Source: Aplectana chamaeleonis (lineage: Eukaryota > Nematoda > Chromadorea > Rhabditida > Cosmocercidae). Taken from it: a DNA stretch of 64,000 nucleotides. The stretch lies in the NCBI GenBank assembly GCA_029168955.1, contig JAPDOI010000171.1, positions 806,001 through 870,000 of the forward strand, read 5' to 3'. A program made the position numbers and the translations under genes. Positions 51,501 to 61,400 of this stretch are shown here, piece by piece (positions within the stretch are counted from its first letter, which is position 1; each line of letters begins with the position of its first letter). Under the pieces are notes generated by a model that made no database searches, was not told the origin of the DNA, and saw nothing but the letters and a program-made list of their open reading frames with translations.

Positions 51501-52434
51501 TGGGCATTCATGAGTGCTTCAGAAGACGTGATCGGGGTGACGTGGGCATTCATGAGTGCTTCAGAAGACGTGATCGGGGTGACGTGGGCATTCATGAGGG
51601 CTTCAGAAGACGTGATCGGGGTGACGTGGGCATTCATGAGTGCTTCAGAAGACGTGATCGGGGTGACGTTGGCATTCATGAAGGCTTCAGAAGACGTGAT
51701 CGGGGTGACGTGGGCATTCATGAGTGCTTCAGAAGACGTGATTGAGGTGACGTGGGAATTCATGAAGGCTTCAGGAGACGTGATTGGGGTGACGTTGGCA
51801 TTCATGAAGGCTTCAGAAGACGTGATCGGGGTGACGTGGGAATTCATGAAGGCTTCAGGAGACGTGATTGGGGTGACGTTGGCATTCATGAAGGCTTCAG
51901 AAGACGTGATCGGGGTGACGTGGGAATTCATGAAGGCTTCAGGAGACGTGATTGGGGTGACGTTGGCATTCATGAAGGCTTCAGAAGACGTGATCGGGGT
52001 GACGTGGGCATTCATGAGTGCTTCAGAAGACGTGATCGGGGTGACGTGGGCATTCATGAGGGCTTCAGAAGACGTGATCGGGGTGACGTGGGCATTCATG
52101 AAGGCTTCAGAAGACGTGATCGGGGTGACGTGGGCATTCATGAAGGCTTCAGAAGACGTGATCGGGGTGACGTGGGCATTCATGAGGGCTTCAGAAGACG
52201 TGATCGGGGTGACGTGGGCATTCATGAGGGCCTTAGAAGACGTGATCGGGGTGACGTGGGCATTCATGAAGGCTTCAGAAGACGTGATCGTGAAGACGCG
52301 GGCATTTATGAGGGCTTCAGAAGACGTGATTGGGGTGACGTGGGAATTCCGTAGGGCTTCAAAAGGCGTGATCGGAGTGATGTGGGCATTCATGAAGGTT
52401 TCAGAAGACGTGATCTTGGTGACGCGGGCATTCA
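28098..52434. repeat. Satellite array, 579 units of 42 bp
   Basis: The unit can be recognised from GCATTCATGARGGCTTCAGA followed by AGACGTGATCGGGGTGACGT and GG. Counting between units containing GAATTC[A/C]GTAG gives whole multiples of 42 bp throughout, except for one missing base near 47,194. That is 579 units plus partial ends. Variants recur at fixed sites: AGG/AAG/AGT/AAC after ATG, CAGAAG/CAGGAG, ATCGGGG/ATTTGGG/ATTGGGG, and CGTGGGC/CGTTGGC/CATGGGC. Several variants travel together, which shows copying of blocks. There are no spacers or other insertions. Each unit includes TGACGTGG and two ACGTG words 14 bp apart. Function is unknown; the array could be heterochromatic satellite or, much less likely, a coding repeat. 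Confidence 0.97.
32092..36510 (+). other. 1,472-codon plus-strand open frame in the satellite, probably not a gene
   Basis: This plus frame reads WAFMKASEDVIGVT per unit. A second plus frame, offset by two bases, reads GIHEGFRRRDRGDV and is open for 1,159 codons from 32,097 and 1,222 codons from 37,809. Both are closed at units carrying GTGAGAATTCAGTAG, where one frame meets TGA and the other TAG. Simultaneous openness of three frames argues that none need be coding. No start context, intron or unique end was seen. Confidence 0.1.
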
Positions 52435-55400
52435 AAAGCCACAAAGTTTCCGGACAAAACGCCGCGAAGCGGCGCTTTGGCCGGGGTTTTCCTGATCGTG
52501 AGAGATTTAATTTGTTCAAAAAAGCCACAAAGTTTCCGGGCCGGGGTTTTCCTGATCGTGAGAAATTTAATTTATTCAAAAAAGCCACAAAGTTTATTGT
52601 GAGAGATTCAATTTATTCAGAAAAGCCACAAAGCTTCAGGACAGAGCGCCGCGAAGCGGCGCGAACCCTCCGGCTTATGGTTCCCAATCAAAGCGCTGCG
52701 GAGCGGCACTTTGGCCGGGGTTTTTCTGATCGTGAGAGCTTTAATTTGTTCAGAAAAGCCACAAAGTTTCCGGGCCGGGGTTTTCCTGGTCGTGAGAGGA
52801 TTAATTTGTTCAGAAAAGCCGCAAAGTTTCCGGACAGAGCGCCGCAAAGCGGCGCGAACCCCTCGGCTTATGGTTCCCAGGCAAAGCGCCGCGAAGCGGC
52901 GCTTTGACCGGGGTTTTCCTGATCGTGAGAGATTTAATTTGTTCAGAAAAGCCACAAAGTTTCCGGACAGAGCGCCGCAAAGCGGCGCGAACCCCCCGGC
53001 TTATGGTTCCCAGGCAAAGCGCCGCGAAGCGGCGCTTTGACCGGGGTTTTCCTGATCGTGAGAGATTTAATTTGTTCAGAAAAGCCACAAAGTTTCCGGA
53101 CAGAGCGCCGCGAAGCGGCGCGAACCCCCCGGCGTATGGTTCCCAGACAAAGCGCCGCGAAGCGGCGCTTTGGCCGGGGTTTTCCTGATCGTGAGAGATT
53201 TAATTTGTTCAGAAAAGCCACAAAGTTTCCGGACAGAGCGCCGCGAAGCGGCGCGAACCCCCCGGCTTATGGTTCCCAGACAAAGCGCCGCAAAGCGGCG
53301 CTTTGGCCGGGGTTTTCCTGATCGTGAGGGATTTAATTTGTTCAGAAAAGCCACAAAGTTTCCGGACAGAGCGCCGCGAAGCGGCGCGAACCCCCCGGCT
53401 TATGGTTCCCAGGCAAAGCGCCGCGAAGCGGCGCTTTGGCCGGGGTATTTCTGATCGTGAGAGATTTAATTTGTTCAGAAAAGCCACAAAGTTTCCGGGC
53501 CGGGGTTTTCCTGGTCGTGAGAGGATTAATTTGTTCAGAAAAGCCGCAAAGTTTCCGGACAGAGCGCCGCAAAGCGGCGCGAACCCCCCGGCTTATGGTT
53601 CCCAGGCGAAGCGCCGCGAAGCGGCGCTTTGACCGGGGTTTTCCTGATCGTGAGAGATTTAACGGGGATGTTTCTGATCGTGAGAGCTTTAATTTGTTCA
53701 GAAAAGCCACAAAGTTTCCGGGCCGGGGTTTTCCTGGTCGTGAGAGGATTAATTTGTTCAGAAAAGCCGCAAAGTTTCCGGACAGAGTGCCGCAAAGCGG
53801 CGCGAACCCCCCGGCTTATGGTTCCCAGGCAAAGCGCCGCGAAGCGGCGCTTTGACCGGGGTTTTCCTGATCGTGAGAGATTTAATTTGTTCAGAAAAGC
53901 CACAAAGTTTCCGGACAGAGCGCCGCGACGCGGCCCGAACCCTCCGGCTTATGGTTCGCAGGCAAAGCGCTGCGAAGCGGCACTTTGGCCGGGGTTTTCC
54001 TGATCGTGAGAGATTTAATTTGTTCAGAAAAGCCACAAAGTTTCCGGACAGAGCGCCGCAAAGCGGCGCAGAACCCCAACTTATGGTTCCCAGGCAAAGC
54101 GCCGCGAAGCGCGCTTCGACCGAGGTTTCCTGATCGTGAGATTTAATTTGTTCAGAAAAGCCACAAAGTTTCCGGACAGAGCGCCGCGAAGCGCGCGAAC
54201 CAGCGTATGGTTCCCAGACAAAGCGCCGCGAAGCGCGCTTTGGCCAGGTTTCCTGATCGTGAGAGATTTAATTTGTTCAGAAAAAGCCACAAAGTTTCCG
54301 GACAGAGCGCCGCGAAGCGGCGCGAACCCCAACTTATGGTTCCAGACAAAGCGCCGCAAAGCGGCGCTTTGGCCGGGTTTTCCTGATCGTGAGGGATTTA
54401 ATTTGTTCAGAAAAGCCACAAAGTTTCCGGACAGAGCGCCGCGAAGCGGCGCGAACCAACTTATGGTTCCCAGGCAAAGCGCCGCGAAGCGGCGCTTTGC
54501 CGGGTATTTCTGATCGTGAGAGATTTAATTTGTTCAGAAAAGCCACAAAGTTTCCGGGCCGGGGTTTTCCTGATCGTGAGATTTAATTTGTTCAGAAAAG
54601 CCGCAAAGTTTCGGACAGAGCGCCGCAAAGCGGTGCGAACCCCGGCTTATGGTTCCCAGGCAAAGCGCCGCGAAGCGGCGCTTTGACCGGGTTTTCTGAT
54701 CGTGAGATTTAATTTGTTCAGAAAAGCCACAAAGTTTCCGGACAGAGCGCCGCGAAGCGGCGCTGAACCCCCGGCTTATGGTTCCCAGGCAGAGCGCCGC
54801 GAAGCGGCACTTTGTCAGGATTTTTCTGATCGTGAGAGCTTTAATTTGTTCAGAAAAGCCACAAAGTTTCCGGGCCGGGGTTTTCCTGGTCGTGAGAGGA
54901 TTAATTTGTTCAGAAAAGCCGCAAAGTTTCCGGACAGAGTGCCGCAAAGCGGCGCGAACCCCCCGGCTTATGGTTCCCAGGCAAAGGGCCGCGAAGCGGC
55001 GCTTTGACCGGGGTTTTCCTGATCGTGAGAGATTTAACGGGGATGTTTCTGATTGTAAGAGATTTAATTTGTTCAGAAAAGCCACAAAGTTTCCGGACAG
55101 AGCGCGGTTTTTTCTGATTGTGAGAGATTTAATTTGTTCAGAAAAGCCACAAAGTTTCCGGACAGAGCGCCGCGAAGCGGCGCGAACCCTCCGGCTTATG
55201 GTTCCCAGGCAAAGCGCTGCGAAGCGGCACTTTGGCCGGGGTTTTCCTGATCGTGAGAGATTTAATTTGTTCAGAAAAGCCACAAAGTATCCTGACAGAG
55301 CGCCGCAAAGCGGCGCGAACCCCCCGGCTTATGGTTCCCAGGCGAAGCGCCGCGAAGCGCGCACGACCAGGTTTTCCTGATCGTGAGAGATTTAACGGGG

Positions 55401-58400
55401 ATGTTTCTGATCGTGAGAGCTTTAATTTGTTCAGAAAAGCCACAAAGTTTCCGGGCCGGGGTTTTCCTGGTCGTGAGAGGATTAATTTGTTCAGAAAAGC
55501 CGCAAAGTTTCCGGACAGAGCGCCGCAAAGCGGCGCGAACCCCCCGGCTTATGGTTCCCAGGCAAAGCGCCGCGAAGCGGCGCTTTGACCGGGGTTTTCC
55601 TGATCGTGAGAGATTTAATTTGTTCAGAAAAGCCACAAAGTTTCCGGACAGAGCGCCGAGAAGCGGCGCGAACCCTCCGGCTTATGGTTCCCAGGCAAAG
55701 CGCTGCGAAGCGGCACTTTGGCCGGGGTTTTTCTGATCGTGAGAGCTTTAATTTGTTCAGAAAAGCCACAAAGTTTCCGGGCCGGGGTTTTCCTGGTCGT
55801 GAGAGATTTAATTTGTTCAGAAAAGCCGCAAAGTTTCCGGACAGAGCGCCGCAAAGCGGCGCGAACCCCCCGGCTTATGGTTCCCAGGCAAAGCGCCGCG
55901 AAGCGGCGCTTTGACCGGGGTTTTCCTGATCGTGAGAGATTTAATTTGTTCAGAAAAGCCACAAAGTTTCCGGACAGAGCGCCGCAAAGCGGCGCTGAAC
56001 CCCAACTTATGGTTCCCAGACAAAGCGCCGCGAAGCGCGGCTTTTGCCAGGTTTTCCTGATCGTGAGAGATTTAATTTGTTCAGAAAAGCCACAAAGTTT
56101 CCGGACAGAGCGCCGCGAAGCGGCGCGAACCAACTTATGGTTCCCAGGCAAAGCGCCGCGAAGCGGCGCTTTGGCCGGGGTATTTCTGATCGTGAGAGAT
56201 TTAATTTGTTCAGAAAAGCCACAAAGTTTCCGGGCCGGGGTTTTCCTGATCGTGAGAGATTTAATTTGTTCAGAAAAGCCGCAAAGTTTCCGGACAGAGC
56301 GCCGCAAAGCGGCGCGAACCCCAACTTATGGTTCCCAGGCAAAGCGCCGCGAAGCGCTGCTTTGACCGAAGGTTTTCCTGATCGTGAGAGATTTATTTTG
56401 TCCAGAAAACCCACAAAGTTCCCGGCCAGAGCGCCGCGAAGCGGCACCAACCCCCCGGCTTATGGTTCCCAGACAAAGCGCCGCGAAGCGGCGCTTTGGC
56501 CGGGGTTTTCCTGATCGTGAGAGATTTAATTTGTTCAGAAAAGCCACAAAGTTTCCGGACAGAGCGCCGCGAAGCGGCGCGAACCCCCCGGCTTATGGTT
56601 CCCAGGCAAAGCGCCGCGAAGCGGCGCTTTGCCAGGTATTTCTGATCGTGAGATTTAATTTGTTCAGAAAAGCCACAAAGTTTCCGGGCCGGGGTTTTCC
56701 TGATCGTGAGAGATTTAATTTGTTCAGAAAAGCCGCAAAGTTTCCGGACAGAGCGCCGCAAAGCGGCGCGAACCCCCCGGCTTATGGTTCCCAGGCAAAG
56801 CGCCGCGAAGCGGCGCTTTGACCGGGGTTTTCCTGATCGTGAGAGATTTAATTTGTTCAGAAAAGCCACAAAGTTTCCGGACAGAGCGCCGCGAAGCGGC
56901 GCGAACCCCCCGGCTTATGGTTCCCAGGCAAAGCGCCGCGAAGCGGCGCTTTGGCCGGGGTATTTCTGATCGTGAGAGATTTAATTTGTTCAGAAAAGCC
57001 ACAAAGTTTCCGGGCCGGGGTTTTCCTGATCGTGAGAGATTTAATTTGTTCAGAAAAGCCGCAAAGTTTCCGGACAGAGCGCCGGAAAGCGGGGCGAACC
57101 AACTTATGGTTCCCAGGCCAAGCGCCGCGAAGCGGCGCTTGACCGGGGTTTTCCTGATCGTGAGAGATTTAATTTGTTCAGAAAAGCCACAACGTTTCCG
57201 GACAGAGCGCCGCGAAGCGGCGCGAACCCCCCGGCTTATGGTTCCCAGACAAAGCGCCGCGAAGCGGCGCTTTGAACGGGGTTTTCCTGATCGTGAGAGA
57301 TTTAATTTGTTCAGAAAAGCCACAAAGTTTCCGGACAGAGCGCCGCAAAGCGGCGCGAACCCCCCGGCTTATGGTTCCCAGGCCAAGCGCCGCGAAGCGG
57401 CGCTTTGACCGGGGTTTTCCTGATCGTGAGAGATTTAATTTGTTCAGAAAAGCCACAACGTTTCCGGACAGAGCGCCGCGAAGCGGCGCGAACCCCCCGG
57501 CTTATGGTTCCCAGGCCAAGCGCCGCGAAGCGGCGCTTTGACCGGGGTTTTCCTGATCGTGAGAGATTTAATTTGTTCAGAAAAGCCACAACGTTTCCGG
57601 ACAGAGCGCCGCGAAGCGGCGCGAACCCTCCGGCTTATGGTTCCCAGGCCAAGCGCCGCGAAGCGGCGCCATCCGGGGTTTTCCTGATCGTGAGAGATTT
57701 AATTTGTTCAGAAAAGCCACAAAGTTTCCGGACAGAGCGCCGCGAAGCGGCGCGAACCCAACTTATGGTTCCCAGACAAAGCGCCGCGAAGCGGCGCTTT
57801 GGCCGGGGGTTTTCCTGATCGTGAGAGTTTTAATTTGTTCAGAAAAGCCACAAAGTTTCCAGACAGAGCGCCGCGAAGAGGCGCGAACCCCAACTTATGG
57901 TTCCCGGACAAAGCGCCGCGAAGCGGCGCTTTGGCCGGGTTTTGCTGATCGTGAGAGATTTAATTTATTCAGAAAAGCCACAAAGTTTCCAGACAGAGCG
58001 CCGCGAAGCGCGCAAACCCCAACTTATTATTCCCGGACACAGGGCCGCGAAGCCTCGCTTGGGCCGGGGTTCTCCTGATCGCGAGAGATTTAATTTGTTC
58101 AGAAAAGCCACAAAGTTTGCGGACAGAGCGCCGCGAAGCGGCGCGAACCCAACTTATGGTTCCCAGGCAAAGCGCCTCGAAGCGGCACTTTGGCCGGGGT
58201 TTTCTGATTGTGAGAGATTTAATTTGTTCAGAAAAGCCACAAAGTTTCCGGGCCGGGGTTTTCCTGATCGTGAGAAATTTAGTTTATTCAAAAGCCACAA
58301 AGTTTATTGTGAGAGATTCAATTTATTCAGAAAAGCCACAAAGTTTCCGGACAGAGCGCCGCGAAGCGGCGCGAACCCTCCGGCTTATGGTTCCCAATCA

Positions 58401-61400
58401 AAGCGCTGCGAAGCGGCACTTTGGCCGGGGTTTTTCTGATCGTGAGAGCCTTAATTTGTTCAGAAAAGCCACAAAGTTTCCGGGCCGGGGTTTTCCTGAT
58501 CGTGAGAAATTTAATTTGTTCAGAAAAGCCGCAAAGTTTCCGGACAGAGCGCCGCAAAGCGGCGCGAACCCCAACTTATGGTTCCCAGGCAAAGCGCCGC
58601 GAAGCGGCGCTTTGACCAGGGTTTTCTGATCGTGAGAGATTTAATTTGTTCAGAAAAGCCACAAAGTTTCCGGACAGAGCGCCGCGAAGCGGCGCGAACC
58701 CCGGCTTATGGTTCCCCAGACAAAGCGCCGCGAAGCGGCGCTTGGCCGGGGTTTTCCTGATCGTGAGAGCTTTAATTTGTTCAGAAAAGCCACAAAGTTT
58801 CCGGGCCGGGGTTTTCCTGGTCGTGAGAGATTTAATTTGTTCAGAAAAGCCGCAAAGTTTCCGGACAGAGCGCCGCAAAGCGGCGCGAACCCCCCGGCTT
58901 ATGGTTCCCAGGCTAAGCGCCGCGAAGCGGCGCTTTGACCGGGGTTTTCCTGATCGTGAGAGATTTGATTTGTTCAGAAAAGCCACAAAGTTTCCGGACA
59001 GAGCGCTGCGAAGCGGCGCGAACCCCCCGGCTTATGGTTCCCAGGCAGAGCGCCGCGAAGCGGCACTTTGGCCGGGGATTTTTCTGATCGTGAGAGCTTT
59101 AATTTGTTCAGAAAAGCCACAAAGTTTCCGGGCCGGGGTTTTCCTGGTCGTGAGAGATTTAATTTGTTCAGAAAAGCCGCAAAGTTTCCGGACAGAGCGC
59201 CGCAAAGCGGCGCGAACCCCCCGGCTTATGGTTCCCAGGCAAAGCGCCGCGAAGCATGCGCTGACCGGGTTTTCCTGATCGTGAGAGATTTAATTTGTTC
59301 AGAAAAGCCACAAAGTTTCCGGACAGAGCGCCGCGAAGCGGCGCGAACCCCTTATGGTTCCCAGACAAAGCGCCGCGAAGCGGCGCAGCCGGGTTTCTGA
59401 TCGTGAGAGCTTTAATTTGTTCAGAAAAGCCACAAAGTTTCCGGGCCGGGGTTTCCTGGTCGTGAGAGATTTAATTTGTTCAGAAAAGCCGCAAAGTTTC
59501 CGGACAGAGCGCCGCAAAGCGGCGCGAACCCCGGCTTATGGTTCCCAGGCTAAGCGCCGCGAAGCGCTTTGACCAGGTTTTCTGATCGTGAGAGCTTTAA
59601 TTTGTTCAGAAAAGCCACAAAGTTTCCGGGCCGGGGTTTTCCTGGTCGTGAGAGATTTAATTTGTTCAGAAAAGCCGCAAAGTTTCCGGACAGAGCGCCG
59701 CAAAGCGGCGCGAACCAACTTATGGTTCCCAGGCAAAGCGCCGCGAAGCCTGCGCGACCGGGGTTTCTGATCGTGAGAGATTTAATTTGTTCAGAAAAGC
59801 CACAAAGTTTCCGGACAGAGCGCCGCGAAGCGGCTGAACCCCAACTTATGGTTTCCCAGACAAAGCGCCGCGAAGCGCGCTTTGGCCAGGTTTTCTGATC
59901 GTGAGAGATTTAATTTGTTCAGAAAAGCCACAACGTTTCCGGACAGAGCGCCGCGAAGCGGCGCGAACCCCGGCTTATGGTTCCCAGACAAAGCGCCGCG
60001 AAGCGTACTTTGGCAGCCGAGGATTTTCTGATCGTGAGATTTAATTTGTTCAGAAAAGCCACAAAGTTTCCGGGCTGGGGTTTTCCTGATCGTGAGAGAT
60101 TTAATTTGTTCAGAAAAGCCGCAAAGTTTCCGGACAGAGCGCCGCAAAGCGGCGCAGACCTCGAACCCATGGTTCCCAGGCAAAGCGCCGCGAAGCGCTT
60201 TGACCAGGTTTTCCTGATCGTGAGAGATTTAATTTGTTCAGAAAAGCGACAACGTTTCCGGACAGAGCGCCGCGAAGCGCGCGAACCGGCTTATGGTTCC
60301 CAGACAAAGCGCCGCGAAGCGCTGCTTTGGCCGGGGTTTTCTTGATCGTGAGAGATTTAATTTGTTCAGAAAAGCCACAAAGTTTCCGGACAGAGCGCCG
60401 CGAAGCGCGCGAACCAACTTATGGTTCCCAGACAAAGCGCCGCGAAGCGCTGCTTTGGCCGGGTTTCCCTGATCGTGAGAGATTTAATTTGCTCAGAGAA
60501 GCCACAAAGTTTCCGGACAGAGCGCCGCGAAGAGGCGCGAACCCCAACTTATGGTTCCCGGACAAAGCGCCGCGAAGCGGCGCTTTGGCCAGGGTTTTGC
60601 TGATCGTGAGAGATTTTATTTGTTCAGAAAAGCCACAAAGTTTGCGAACAGAGCGCCGCGAAACGGCGCGAACCCCAACTTATGGTTCCCAGGCAAAGCG
60701 CCGCGAAGCGGCGCTTTGACCGAATTTTCCTGATCGTGAGAGATTTAATTTGTTCAGAAAAGCCACAAAGTTTCCGGACAGAGCGCCGCGAAGCACTGAA
60801 CCCCAACTTATGGTTCCCACACAAGGCGCCGCGAAGCGGCGCTTTGGCCGGGGTTTTCCTGATCGTGAGAGCTTTAATTTGTTCAGAAAAGCCACAAAGT
60901 TTCCGGGCCGGGGTTTTCCTGGTCGTGAGAGATTTAATTTGTTCAGAAAAGCCGCAAAGGTTCCGAACAGAGGGCCGCAAAGCGGCGCAGAACTCCCAAC
61001 TTATGGTTCCCAGGCTAAGCGCCGCGAAGCATGCGCGACCGGGGTTTTCCTGATCGTGAGAGATTTGATTTGTTCAGAAAAGCCACAAAGTTTCCGGACA
61101 GAGCGCTGCGAAGCGGCGCGAACCCCCCGGCTTATGGTTCCCAGGCAGAGCGCCGCGAAGCGGCACTTTGGCCGGGGATTTTTCTGATCGTGGAAGCTTT
61201 AATTTGTTCAGAAAAGCCACAAAGTTTCCGGGCCGGGGTTTTCCTGGTCGTGAAGATTTAATTTGTTCAGAAAAAGCCGCAAAGTTTCCGGACAGAGCGC
61301 CGCAAAGCGGCGCGAACCCCAACTTATGGTTCCCAGGCAAAGCGCCGCGAAGCGGCGCTTGACCAGTTTCTGATCGTGAGAGATTTAATTTGTTCAGAAA

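Noticed and set aside
28098..52434. CRISPR array
   Set aside because: Units follow each other with no unique spacers, the unit is 42 bp end to end, and the surrounding sequence is eukaryotic in character.
49586..52907. Genes bridging the two satellites (a 1,000-codon minus frame and an 815-codon plus frame)
   Set aside because: Both merely read through the junction of two non-coding repeats, and the second part changes frame with every 133-bp unit.
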